Shown here: positions 1 to 10,600 of the stretch, one piece after another
Layout: every line of letters begins with the position of its first letter
Numbering within the stretch: the stretch's first letter is position 1
Source: Microthyrium microscopicum
Lineage: Eukaryota > Ascomycota > Dothideomycetes > Microthyriales > Microthyriaceae
Assembly: GCA_010405405.1 (NCBI GenBank)
Contig: MU004233.1
Coordinates: 1,625,122 to 1,689,121, forward strand
Direction: 5' to 3'
Length of the DNA: 64,000 nucleotides
Position numbers and translations under genes: made by a program
Notes under the pieces: generated by a model
The model's input: the letters and a program-made list of their open reading frames with translations, nothing else
What the model was told of the DNA's origin: nothing
Databases searched by the model: none

Positions 1-381
1 GACAGTCTCTGTGGGAAATGCGACGGGTATATCCGTCTCGCGAATTTGGCGGGCGGCGTCTTGGAGATGTCGTGCGCTTTTGCTGCCGTTGAGCTTTAAT
101 GACCAATCCTGAATCCACGCATGCTCTCCCTCTTGCCACGTTGGGGCCGTGATTTCGCCAATGTCTCTTGGGTCTATAACAAGCGTTCTGGTATCTAGCT
201 GAGGGCTTTCGGAGGCCATTGTGACTGTCAAGGGGACAGCGTCCGCGAAGGTATCAGGCTTTGAGAAGGATGTGGCAGCCGTCGCGAAACTGATGGCGCG
301 AGCGCAGAGGAGAATCGGTACACAAGTCTTGTCATTGGAGAAGTATTTTTGGAAGGGGGCAATGGATCTGAATCGTAGCAT
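1..381 (-). CDS. SUA5: Threonylcarbamoyl-AMP synthase, 5' part (Sua5/YrdC family)
   Basis: The minus strand reads from an ATG at 381 for 127 codons and is still open at the window edge, so the C-terminal part lies outside. The visible end contains AARQIRETDIPVAFPTETV, the start of the YrdC fold (family pattern A..IR.G.IVAFPTETVYGLGA). Family knowledge: Sua5 makes threonylcarbamoyl-AMP from threonine, bicarbonate and ATP for the t6A37 modification of ANN-decoding tRNAs. The first ~55 residues (MLRFRSIAPFQKYFSND...) are basic and hydroxylated like a mitochondrial presequence. A second in-frame Met (MASESPQLDT, residue 55) sits where a cytosolic form would start, so two products are plausible (inference). 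No intron is needed in the visible part. Confidence 0.85.
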   Translation of the reverse strand, partial: MLRFRSIAPFQKYFSNDKTCVPILLCARAISFATAATSFSKPDTFADAVPLTVTMASESPQLDTRTLVIDPRDIGEITAPTWQEGEHAWIQDWSLKLNGSKSARHLQDAARQIRETDIPVAFPTETV

Positions 382-1783
382 TAACGCATTTGAGTAGTTG
401 AGGAGTTTAAGTTTTTGGGGATGGATGCGGTTGAGTCACGAAAACTTGCCAAACATTTCATCCTTGCCTGTTTGGGACATTTGACAAGGGTCTGACAACG
501 ACATCCAAAATCTTGATCTCAACACTCCCATTGTTTGCATCTGAGAGGTCCATCTTTGTCCTTATGAGTTTGGCTAAGACAATGCTCTTGCGAAACCTTC
601 GAAGCAAATATGAGGCTAGTCTATATTTAAAGCAGCTCGACTTTTAGAACAGCTTTGGACGCACCGAGCAGACAGCGTGCAGCGCAAGCTTACACCAAAT
701 GCTCGCCTCGCGGGAGAAGCTGTGCTAGATCTTTCTCTTATGCTAGGATTGGACTCAAAGATACGACACTTCGACTGGATGTATCTCAGAGGTGCGATAT
801 GGGACACGGTCGTCACTTCTGGGAAACAGCTTATTCGATAGACCGCCATATTCTCGAATCTTGAAATCGAGCTCTAGGGAGCCAGAGGAAAGCTCTTGGC
901 CATGACATGGACATCGTCACTACTACTACTAAGTAAGGTATTCATAAACTCTTCTCGTGAAGTCATCAACTTCGACCTATATTGTTCAAGATGACACTTT
1001 TCTGCTGCCTGCGCCATTAGCCGCAACATACATTCGAGGTCGAAGATTCAGAATCACCTAGCCATATAGCGAGAGCCGAAATGCTGGACATTAGTAAGAA
1101 CTGATATCTTTTATGGTTCAACTCGTCAATCGCGCCCGTCTCATTGGCAATGACAGCGATAGCCATGGAAGCATAAGAGACGACTCATCACACAACAGCG
1201 GAACAATACCTCTTCACAACACGGAATCATTCACGTCCTGCAAATCTCACATCTGGTCAGCAAATAAGTAAGATGAGGCTATTTAGTTGCTAGCGGCTCG
1301 CATATCGACAGAACTTTCTCTCGACACCTATGATGAAAATCTGGGTTCGAAAATAAAACTAGAGGCGAAGAGTGAGCGACATCCCCAGCATTACTTCCTA
1401 GTAGGCGCCGTCGAAAAGAGCAAGATGAATATCGCTGTATATCGCAAGATTCTAGGATCCAGCCTTGCTAGTTTCAATCTGATGCAAGGTCACAAAGACG
1501 CGATTCTGCACTCCACCTCAGAACTTCCCCTGCTATCTCTTGGGCCCAAGATCGCGAGAAGAATTATGAACCTCGCATTAGCAACTTCACTTTCCATATC
1601 TCCGATATGCGAAGTGATGTTCTCGCACCATGAGCTAATCTTGCGCCCTTATATAGAACCAAACTTCTCCCGGAAACCTTTAAGTCTTCTCTTCTCATCA
1701 ACCACCCTCAAAAGACTCTTGTCTTCCCAATCAGCTCAACCAGAGCATCTGACCTTATTCGAATTCATCACTTAGACTTGAAT
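382..1783. other. Intergenic, no supported gene
   Basis: This is the upstream region of the minus-strand SUA5 gene. Open frames here are short, begin without ATG or overlap on both strands, and none resembles a family I recognise. A 162-codon frame at 1287-1775 starts at TTG and has no recognisable motif. Confidence 0.5.
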
Positions 1784-1978
1784 ATGGCACTCTCTAACGA
1801 CAATCCCTCTGGAGGGGTACCGGCTCCTAATTCTTTCGGGGTCAATGGAATCACAATAGAGTTTCCTGCTCAGCTCACTGGCATCGGAGATAAGGACAAA
1901 CGAGAGGAATTGCTAAAGTCTCATCCTATAGAGCTTGTGCAGCTCCTGGAGAACGAAGTTCATCCATCATCCTCCTGA
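1784..1978 (+). CDS. Possible small ORF, 64 aa, unknown
   Basis: An ATG-initiated frame of 64 codons ends only 66 bp before the start codon of the broken 2EXR-like gene. The product is weakly acidic, without signal peptide, membrane segment or cysteines, and I recognise no family. It could be an upstream ORF on the leader of the following gene, a small gene, or chance. Only its ATG, length and position support it. Confidence 0.2.
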   Translation: MALSNDNPSGGVPAPNSFGVNGITIEFPAQLTGIGDKDKREELLKSHPIELVQLLENEVHPSSS

Positions 1979-2044
1979 CTACCTTCAACCACCATCCTCG
2001 CCGAACGCTGCCACAATTCAAAGCTCTCAACAACAGCCATCATC

Positions 2045-3345
2045 ATGTCCCTCTACGCTCTGTCAAACAACCCATACCCCTACTTGCAAACTGTTGTTCC
2101 TCCTGAAATTCGAGTCTTGATATTTCAATATCTCCTCGTTGGCCAGAACAATTGCATGCTCTCACCAGATGTGTATTATGAATTCTATGTTGATCATTCA
2201 GTTACAAGACCAGCAGGCTGGTTCCCATTACCAGACTCTCCGTACGAGCATGAGCTACAAGTCGGTCAACCACCCCGGAAAAATTCTTTACATCCACAGA
2301 TTCTGGCGACTTGTCGTCGATTCTATCAAGAAGGCTATGCGATCTTGTACAAGCAGAACATATTTGCGCCTATCTGGTCTGATGCTCAGATTGATCTTCC
2401 CCAGCAATCAGGACTATTCAACGTTAATCAATTGTCGCTTATTACAAATCTGATATTTATCAACGCATACCTCGCATCGGAGTTCAGTCTCTCGACAAAC
2501 ACTTATGATTCGCTTCCCAATATCAAGACTGTCACCTTGATCCTGGACAATTACAATGCTTTCGAGGACATGCGGAACTTGGATCTTGCAGACAATGAAG
2601 ACTCTTCAAGTAACCCGCCCCCTTGGGATAACGACCTGCCTGGCATCATTGATAGACTTCGCGAGCCTATCTCCAATCTAGCACGCTTTGAAGTTCGCTT
2701 CGAGAAACGTATCTGCGATTGTCGATCTGAAGTCCTATATGGCGATCAACCCTTGACCTTCCAAAATCTTGCTACGATGATTGCATGGAATTCCGAATGA
2801 CCGACTACTATGTCTGGCTGTGGGCACATCGTCTGCCTCCACACGCCCCATCTGAGCCCAACAACATTGACCAGCTTGATGAAGCGGAAGAGATAATCAG
2901 CATCCCCCAGAGCAGCATCGACTAGGTCAACGGTGGCGAGTCAGCTATCGAGACTATTTCCCCATCAAACGCGATGATTGCCACGAAAACTCCTAATGTC
3001 GATAGTGACTACAAAGTCCACGACGGAGCGAGCTATGCAACTCATCGACGAGCGGCGTACCCGCTTCCCCTTAACTTCCGGCCGCATCAGGCACGCATGC
3101 GCATGATCCGTAGCCAGCTCGGGAATGAAAACAATAAATGGCAATGGTCGTTTTCTACCCAAACATCTTGGCGCCATCCACCACGAATTCAATTGTAGAT
3201 GGTTGCAGTCCAAAATGGCACAGCAAAGGCTATGTGCAAAGTGACAGGAGACTGGGGTCAACAGTCTCGGGTGGAAGAGCTAGAATTTTGAGGCTTGGAT
3301 TTGGATGTATTGAGGCGGAAGATATGGAGGAGGAAGATTTGACAG
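2045..3345 (+). pseudogene. Broken 2EXR/F-box-like gene, paralogue of the gene at 4287
   Basis: The frame opens with MSLYALSNNPYPYLQ and then VVPPEIRVLIFQYLLVG, followed by PQILATCRRFYQEGYAILY, matching the intact neighbour downstream along its length. The first frame stops at 2798-2800 (251 aa). Alignment with the neighbour shows that a base is missing near 2775, after which the matching reading (CMEFRMTDYYVWLWAHR) continues in another frame. Within that frame TAG at 2923-2925 and TAG at 3196-3198 interrupt it; the latter replaces CAG of the neighbour. The final part, STQTSWRHPPRIQ and KVTGDWG, is still recognisable. The N-terminal 251 aa could still be made. I read this as a decaying tandem duplicate; an unrecognised intron cannot explain all three interruptions. 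Confidence 0.75.
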
Positions 3346-4286
3346 CCACGCGTTTTATTGCCTCCAACTTTAACTTCCACCTAACGCGTCTTATGTTGTT
3401 AACACGATCATTTCAAAATCGAGATTTTCGCTTCTGAGAAGTATACAAAGCCCTCCCTATACTCCTATGTGACTTCTTGACACCGTTCCCTTTTTCAAAG
3501 AAGTAGATACGATGTACCGAGCCTTGAGTCCCAGCAATCATCCCAGAACTTTCGTTGTTATATCAATACCTGTACTTTTGAACTTACCCGACCGCTATCC
3601 AGTTCTACCCGCCAAATGGGCTTACAGAATAGGCAGTCTAGCGTTTCATCAGGCTCATAAGCTGCCATGGAAAACATGCCAAGTTCCAAATATCAAAATT
3701 TCAGAAGCACCAGCACCGACTCGGGATGCATTCGACGTTGGACGAATGGCTACACGACTCTTGCGATCGAACATGCTCACATCGATAAATCCACACGCCA
3801 GGCTTCTTGCGCGTGGATCAATTGAGCTAACTGAACTCGCAAACCATTGTAACACTGTGTATATTGGAATCCTGCTTCCAGAGGTTTACCTACCAAAAGC
3901 TTTTTAGCTTCAGAACCCAAAAGATCACGGTATGGATGATGCTCTGGTACATGCTCAATATGCTCAATTGAGGGAGACGGAGGTGAAGATCCCATAGAGG
4001 TGCTATGCCCTAGGCTTGCTTTAACCCTTTATAGTAGAGTCACCAAGAGATTCAATTGTCTACCTCACCTACCTACCTCAAGCAGATAGTGATCTTACTA
4101 GACCTAGAGTCGTGTCACTCAGAGTATGGCATCACAAGGTTAGCTCACATTCTTACTTCTTCCCTTAAAACCGTCCTCGCAACTTCGACCATCTCTCCAC
4201 TTTGACCATCAACATCTGACACTTCTCCCTACTTTGGCCCTCCTCTCGAAGAAAAAAATATCACCACCATTCACCGCTCTTACAAT
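3346..4286. other. Spacer between the two 2EXR-like copies
   Basis: A 131-codon ATG frame (3512-3907, plus) and overlapping minus-strand frames (3655-3855 and 3777-3995) occur here, but they are mutually exclusive, show no motif and are not repeated elsewhere in the window. The last ~150 bp are pyrimidine-rich (CTCTCC, CTTCTCC runs), as is usual just upstream of fungal start codons, and probably form the promoter and leader of the gene at 4287. Confidence 0.5.
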
Positions 4287-5600
4287 ATGTCTTCTACAGC
4301 CTCTTCAATCCCACCACATCCGTATTTACAGAATGTCATTCCACCGGAAATCCGCATCATGATACTGCGATACCTTCTTGTTGGTCCAAATGTCTGCTGG
4401 CTTTCGCCAGAGAGCGCACATGGCGATAAACATCGCTCTAAACCGCGCTGGCGCCCATCAACGACATGCCCGTATGACGAATACCTACCAGATCATGAGA
4501 AGCCTTCCAAACACTCTCTTTATCCGCAGATCTTGGCAACCTGTCGCCAATTCAATATTGAAGGCCATGAGCTTCTATACGGGCAGAATGACTTTCAGAA
4601 CATGTGGGGCGGCGACTTAGGTACAAATGTTCGGCCCCTTAGCTCTGATGCTCTTGCGTCTATCAAGCATCTGATCTTCTGCAATGCATATTTAGCAAGC
4701 GACTTTGGTTACGAGACAGAAGGGATCGCGTCACAGTTCCCAAATGTAAAAAACATAACTCTATACCTTGATAACTACAATGCTTTGGAGAAGACCGGGC
4801 TACAAATTCTGAGCCCTGAGGACGATGAATTTGATAAAACGGATCCGCGACCCTGGGACGACTACCTGCATCCAATCCTCATGATGATTCGGGATCGATT
4901 TCCACACTGGCAACGCTTCGAGGTAAGATTTGAAGAAGAGCAATGCAAATGCAAATCTCTATACAATACTCGACTGGTCAATGGCATTCCTCACGTCGCT
5001 GCTTGCGAAGACAACAATTGCATGGAGTTCCGTCTGCGTGACTATTCGGAGTGGCTGTGGGCACACAAGCGATATCTCCCAGACAACAACGACAGCTCCA
5101 ACGACACCGCGGAAGGAGAAGCTACCGATCAGACTGAGAACAGCACTAGCGAAGTTCCAGAAGACGAGTTATCTACTGCAACAGATCCAGCATCCAATAA
5201 TGCCAAAGCTGTTGTGGTCAAGTCTGACGTCGATACCGAATACCGAATCTATGAAGATCGAGGCTACGCAACCCACAAGCGTGCAAAATATCCCTTGCCA
5301 CTGAGCTTTACACTTCAACACGCACGCATTCGCGTACTTCGACAGCAGCTAGGCAAGAACAGAAACCAGTGGCGATGGTCGTTCTCGACACAGACCTCTT
5401 GGCTGCATCCGCCTCGAATTCAAATGCAGATGGTTGCTGTGAAGGGTCGCAAGAATCGCGAACGCGACACCAAGGTGGAGTGTAAAGTAACAGGCGATTG
5501 GGGCCATATGACGCGAATCGAGGATCTGGAAATTGAAGATGTGGCTGTGGTAGCACCAGAGGAGGACGAAGAGACGGAGGACGAAGAATTGGACTTTTAA
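4287..5600 (+). CDS. 2EXR/F-box-like domain protein, 437 aa
   Basis: A single uninterrupted exon from ATG 4287. Residues ~10-30 read HPYLQNVIPPEIRIMILRYL, the (L/I)PxEIRxxIxxxLL helix pair seen at the start of 2EXR and F-box-like proteins of filamentous fungi. It is followed by YPQILATCRQFNIEGHELLY, the usual TCR(Q)xxxEGxxLLY helix. The centre has a CxC...C..NNC cysteine group (~residues 225-250), then an acidic, Ser/Thr-rich linker and a basic C-terminal block (STQTSWLHPPRIQMQM), ending in a very acidic tail. Function is unknown; F-box-like members may act as adaptors for ubiquitin ligases, but no Skp1 contact can be shown from sequence. The broken copy at 2045 is its closest relative in the window, and the array at 40-46 kb is a more distant set. 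Confidence 0.8.
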   Translation: MSSTASSIPPHPYLQNVIPPEIRIMILRYLLVGPNVCWLSPESAHGDKHRSKPRWRPSTTCPYDEYLPDHEKPSKHSLYPQILATCRQFNIEGHELLYGQNDFQNMWGGDLGTNVRPLSSDALASIKHLIFCNAYLASDFGYETEGIASQFPNVKNITLYLDNYNALEKTGLQILSPEDDEFDKTDPRPWDDYLHPILMMIRDRFPHWQRFEVRFEEEQCKCKSLYNTRLVNGIPHVAACEDNNCMEFRLRDYSEWLWAHKRYLPDNNDSSNDTAEGEATDQTENSTSEVPEDELSTATDPASNNAKAVVVKSDVDTEYRIYEDRGYATHKRAKYPLPLSFTLQHARIRVLRQQLGKNRNQWRWSFSTQTSWLHPPRIQMQMVAVKGRKNRERDTKVECKVTGDWGHMTRIEDLEIEDVAVVAPEEDEETEDEELDF

Positions 5601-5768
5601 GGTTCAGACCTCTGAAGAGCAACATCGAAGGGCGTATTTGGCTCCCGATGGAATGCTAAGATCGTTTCATGTTCAATTGTTGTGTCCACTAGCTATCATA
5701 GAGCATGAATGAACTGAGGCGTCGATGCCTTTTCGTCAACTTGGCAAAAGTAGAAAAACCAAATTGCT

Positions 5769-6944
5769 TCATTTCGCTGATTGTCGTCTGATCGAAAGGT
5801 GGCTAAAGAGGGAGTCCGTTTGGAACCTGACTGTCAGTATCGACTGTATCGTTCGATGTCCCTTTGTCATCCAAGGATGATGCATAATTTCTTCCATCGA
5901 GATGCGATCGCTTGGAGTTCTATTCAACATGCTACTGATGAGGTTTTTGAAGTCTGCGCGATAAACCATTAGCAAACGCTTTCCATACTGTACCCGCAAC
6001 ACGAACCTGCCGACACAAAGTTTGGCACCTTTACAGACCCCGATTTGATTTTCCTATGCAATCCGACCATACTATGATCGTCGAAAGGTACCATGCCACA
6101 AACTAACGTGTAGAGGACAACGCCAAAGCTCCAAACGTCTGCCTCAGGACCAACATACGATTGTGCCTTCAGGAACTCTGGCGATGCAAAATATCCGCTT
6201 CCACAAAATTGGCTCAAAAGACTATTGTGCGAAAAGACACTGGCACAACAAAAGTCAATGATCTTGATATCACCAGCTTTGGTAACGAGAATGTTTTCCA
6301 GCTTCAGATTTCTGTGCACAATTTTGTTCTTGTGACAGTACTCTAGAGCGCTTGCAATCTGTCTTGCAAGTTTCCTTGCCACTTTTTCTTTCAGTCGGCC
6401 ATGAAATATGATGTAGTCGAGCAATTGGCCGCCGTCAATGTACTCGAGGAAGAGATGTGTGTGATATGGAGTATGAACAACATCCCGAAGTGAGCAGATA
6501 CTTGGGTGGGAAAGCAGAGATAGAATGGCTGCCTCATTTCTTGCTCGTTCTCTAATAACATTCGCTGTATCTTGTTCGATTCCAGAATAACCATGCGGAA
6601 TTGATTTGATAGCAACCTGCACAACATTAGTGCCTAACATCAAGTTCTGACTTTACTTTAGATACCAGTTCTCGCTCCGCGCTAGCCTGACACTCAGCTA
6701 AATGCACCTTGCCAGTAGATCCCCGACCGATGGTCTGTTTCAGACTCCATAGCCTGGAATTAGAGTCTTTTAGCCAATGCTTGTCTAATTTCTGTGCTTT
6801 TACCACCGTTGAGTCCGTTGAAACAACGCTAGAGGAGCTTGAATGATGATTTGCATATTTCGTCTGTAGAGATACATAGCTGCTTTTCTTGCAGCAATCA
6901 TTTTGCTCTAAACAGTCTCTCTGATCGTCGTCGTCGAACTCCAT
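5769..6944 (-). CDS. Kin1-like protein kinase, probable pseudokinase, 360 aa
   Basis: Exons (minus) 6944-6657, 6616-6007, 5953-5769, with introns of 40 and 53 nt (GT-AG, CTAAT/GCTAATG branch sites). An acidic and Ser-rich N-terminus leads into a kinase domain (~residues 70-340): Gly loop IGRGSTGKVHLAE, VAIK lysine, EYIDGGQLLDYII, GPEADVWSFGVVLYTLVCG and HHPWM, all closest to Kin1/Kin2 (polarity kinases of the CAMK group). However, the catalytic loop reads HRNLKLEN rather than HRDLKxEN, and the Mg-binding motif reads DFC rather than DFG. The protein stops soon after the kinase domain and lacks the long C-terminal region with KA1 that Kin1 has. The start is uncertain: ATG 6944 is used here, but the same frame opens upstream to 6998 and an additional 5' exon is possible. 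Either a pseudokinase with a binding role or a decaying paralogue. Confidence 0.7.
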
Positions 6945-7672
6945 GGTATCCTCGCTTGTTGAGCTTGTGTCCGACCTGGAGTCCTCCTTTTCCTGCACGC
7001 AATCGATACGTAAGATGATAGATCTCGGCGAGAACTAATTCCACTCTGCCAATGACGAAAAGGCTTGCGCCGCAGTGCTCAGTTGAAGTGTAAGGTTTCT
7101 TGATGGTGAAGACGATCGGTGATGGCAGAAAGCACTCTACGCATGCAGGATATTGCAGGCTGCCGAGCTCAGCCACAGCAATATTGAATGGCTTTTAAAA
7201 ACTGTCGACTTTCGATTCTGCATGATCCTTCGGCTATTTATAGATAACTACTAGATGCCACCAGAAAGAGACCAACCTCTTCTCAATTCAGTTCGAACTC
7301 ACTTTTGATCAATACTTTCCTGCCATGACTCGATTCTGTCTCTTGCTATAAAGAAACTTGAAAAAATTCACAATGTTATCGACGATTCTGGATCAAGAAT
7401 ACAAGTACAGTTGATCCAATTCACCTGCAAGTTATGGCGCGAATCGAGGGTCAAGATACGGACATGTACCAGCTCCCAACCTTTCAATTGTTTTACTATG
7501 TATTGTATATCTGAAAAATCAAGAAGCAGAACTAGTGACTTAACGGAGGCGAAGCACAGCAGAACCTGCAGATTTTACGCCAAAATGGCGTCCCTTCTGA
7601 ATGTTATTGCGGCACAGTTAAATGAGACCTTTAACACTTTCGATTTCAACCCATTTCTTTCTCTATGTAAAC

Positions 7673-9366
7673 ATGTTCGTTCCTTCTCCGGCTTATACGC
7701 CGGTCTCACAATCATGCGACATGACAGATGATAATCGGCAATCTTCCCAATCCGCGCAAGACTCCATAACAATCGCCGACTCGCCTCGACCACTTTCACT
7801 CTTCGACATACAGTCAGCCTTATACCCCGTAAATCCAGATCAAGAAGCTGGAGAGCCATCACCAAAACATATCTCCTACCCGTCGGATGGCCGTTATAGC
7901 CGGGCGGCGACTGTATCACCTGAGGTCGGGGCAGACTCGCCTCAGGCTGCCTGGGCTGAATACGATGCCGATAGTGCAAAAGAAGCTGTGCCGCCGCCAG
8001 AGAAAGAAGCTGTATCTTTCACGGGATACAAACAAGATGACACAATACTTCCCAAATGGGCAGACGGAGGGGAAAGTGAGCCAAACCAAGCGCGACCAAT
8101 TGGTTTTTTACGACGCTTCCGATGGTTTTTCATAGGCTTGTTGATCGGAGTCATACTTGCGCTGGCCGTTGGGCTTGGGGTCGGCTTTGGAATAAACAAG
8201 AAAGAGTTGGTCGCGGTTATGAAATTTCTGCCTAACCACTGCTAACAATTGTTCAGTACGCCAACCAACTCAAATGCCACTGCGACACCTTCGCCCTCTC
8301 CATCAAACTTCTCTCAAGGCGGAGTCTTCAACATGTCTGGATTTGCAATAGGAAGCCAAAACCGAGTATCCGAACCAGACGGCCAAGTGAATCTGTTTTA
8401 CCAGCACTATACTGGCGAGCTACGATGGCTCATCAAGGCCAATGATGACTGGTCAGGAAGCCCGCAATATGTTGTAGCCACGGACGCAAAGAATGCGACA
8501 CCAATTTCAACCGTGATTTTACCCTTGAACGGTTCTTATGCTAAGGTGAGTTGACATGATTTTCTGAGGGCAACGGCTGACACGGTGAAAAGTGGCATGT
8601 GTTCTACATTGACAAGAACAACTATATCCGCGAAAGAATCCGAGAAACAAGCAACGATGACAAATGGACTGACGGTCCTCTGAATGATCTACAGTTGATC
8701 GCCCTGGACTTTCCGCATATTTCCTTTGCGTCAATGTACTGTGCTTGGCTGGGATCAGGAAAAGATGAGGGCATACAACTCTTTTACGCAAGCGACAATT
8801 ATACGATTCAAGAAGTTGACTGGGTTGCAAGTACAGGCAACTGGAACAAGACAGGTTCCATTTCAGCAAACGGACACATCGGCATTGGGAGTTATACTTG
8901 GGATTCAACACACTCTTTGATATATCTTATGGTTGGAAATCATAACAACGAGCTTAACATCCTATGGAAAGATATGAACTCGAGTGTCACGGCGACTCCA
9001 ACACATCCAGTGAAAACATGGACCAACTCGTCAGTCGTCATTCCTGGCCTCTATTCTTCATCAAGTGTTGCTTGGAACAACATCCTTATGCAGCAGATGA
9101 GTAACGGATCAGTGATTGGGAGTAATGTGACGCTTGATGCAGAGAATACTAGGTTAATACCTGGTAGCTCGTTTGAGCTTCCGACAAAGCCTTTGCTGGG
9201 CTCACAGATTTGGATCTGGGAATTCAATGCGGCTATCAAACCTCAAGAATTGACAGTAATCGATCAGATAAATGGGTCGGACCTTACGGCAACGACTATG
9301 ATATTCGGCTCACAGTCGGGGATAGGAAATTTAAGCGGCACTGCAATTGATATTCCTGAAAAGTAA
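7673..9366 (+). CDS. Type II membrane protein with fucose-lectin-like ectodomain, 531 aa
   Basis: Exons 7673-8205, 8257-8545 and 8593-9366; introns are 51 and 47 nt with GCTAACA and GCTGACA branch sites. Upstream in-frame ATG at 7622 and downstream ATG near 7724 are alternative starts. A cytoplasmic tail of ~150 residues, ending in basic RRFRW, precedes one membrane segment (FFIGLLIGVILALAVGLGVG). A Thr/Ser/Pro stalk with many N-x-S/T sites and a repeat-bearing ectodomain follow, with blades such as NLFYQHYTGELRWLIKANDD and IQLFYASDNYTIQEVDW. That repeat pattern resembles the six-bladed fungal fucose-specific lectins (AAL/AFL type). Role inferred: surface glycan binding. The lectin assignment is by pattern only; the membrane topology is well supported. 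Confidence 0.7.
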
Positions 9367-9432
9367 TGTGTAATGTATAATAATCAATAATAATAATGTC
9401 ATAATACTCCATACGTATTTTGAGGAGCGAGG

Positions 9433-10499
9433 GTGCGAATGGAAGAAGACAGGAGAAGTGCTGGGTTGAGCTGCGACGTTTGCAAGTCTATATGCGATGT
9501 GCTTTCAAAGTTGCGGACAGACTCTGATGAATTCTTACAACTGGCCCGTTCCTGGATCAAGAAATGTATAGGACCCAAACATCCAAGCTGTCCTACCTTT
9601 TACTATCCCCGGAGAAAAGACAATAGATAACCCGACAGGTTCTCTCCCGAAACGTCTTCGAAGACTCCCAACGGAAAGTAACGACCAGGAAGTGGTAAGA
9701 TTGATTGACACCAGGACTTCCAATGCTAGTCCAGAGGAACGCTACGATACCTTAAGTCACTGCTGGGGCAGATCGGACTATATTCGCTTGAGTAAAGCCA
9801 TCGTCGAGGAGTTGAAGGATTGACCAAAGAGGCAGAGAAGCTATTCGCCCTTGCCGGAGACGCGGAATTGATGTCGCAGCAAATACTGGGCAAATTGTTG
9901 CCAGATCGTGGCAGAAGCATTTGGCCAGCCAGCTACTTTGGCGAGTTCAGCCACAACTCGAACAAGGCCAATTCTACTATCCGTCGAAGCGCCTAGCAAA
10001 ATATCGTGCCACAAGTTTTTCTTAGACAGCAGTTGATTGAGAGACAGGTGTCATCTGAGACATCAGATGAAAGCGAGCTTCTTTCAGAAGTTCAATCAGT
10101 TCATGTTGTGCCCCAGCGAGTGGACAACCAACATGGACTGATTAAGGATGATTGCTATATTGAGATTACCTGCTCCGTGGACCACATTGAGCTTCTAGAA
10201 AGAGAAGTATCCGATAATGCTTCACATAGCGAGGTGTTGAAAGTCACACAATACATTTGGAAGCCTTCAGGGAATCGCAGACAAGAGAAAGGGAGCATTC
10301 CACCCAGCGTGTTTTTGGACAGTCGTGAGAGGGACTGCAAGAGTATACAGGGCAGAGAAGATCGAATGTACTGCAATCCAGTAGATAGAGATTCAACCGA
10401 TGACCTTGTGTGTCTGTTAGTGCAGCAACTGGAAGAAAAGAAGAAGCATTTTCGTCGCGTAGGGTTGACAACAATTGCACCATTTGAGAGTGCCTAGTA
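9433..10499 (+). pseudogene. Remnant of a HET-domain protein gene (fossil)
   Basis: Pieces of a heterokaryon-incompatibility (HET) protein lie in order on the plus strand. First comes an N-terminal Cys-rich lead-in with LARSWIKKC...HPSCP, then VRLIDTRT followed by YDTLSHCWG, the diagnostic opening of the HET domain. A shortened middle follows, and then a C-terminal part (10006-10497) ending in CLLVQQLEEKKKHFRRVGL, as HET proteins often do. The reading is interrupted several times and the region is shorter than a normal HET gene, so it is treated as broken. HET proteins act in self/non-self recognition and cell death on hyphal fusion. The transposon at 10518 was inserted just after its last frame. 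Confidence 0.7.
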
Positions 10500-10508
10500 A
10501 GGTGGGTA

Positions 10509-10517
10509 TAGCTGGAT
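10509..10517 (+). repeat. Target-site duplication, left (9 bp)
   Basis: TAGCTGGAT directly precedes the left inverted repeat and recurs exactly at 13618-13626 after the right one. A 9-bp duplication is the size made by Mutator-like transposases. Confidence 0.9.
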
Positions 10518-10600
10518 GACCATTATTACGTGGCAACAGCCATATTATTCCATGGCAAGAATAGGATCTTAAATAGCGCTAGTTGTAGGGACCCTATGGA
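10518..10600 (+). repeat. Left terminal inverted repeat of the MULE
   Basis: 83 bp beginning GACCATTATTACGTGGCAAC. It pairs with 13535-13617 with four mismatches, all C/T or G/A transitions. Unlike the interior, it keeps many CpA and TpG dinucleotides. Confidence 0.95.

Noticed and set aside
1287-1775. 162-codon open frame on the plus strand
   Set aside because: It starts at TTG, has no recognisable motif and no splice context; probably chance.
3512-3995. Overlapping ATG frames on both strands (131 and 72 codons)
   Set aside because: They are mutually exclusive, without motifs or family resemblance; neither can be preferred.
6898-7176. Possible 5' exon of the kinase gene
   Set aside because: It starts at GTG, and no donor/acceptor pair of normal size joins it in frame to the kinase exon.
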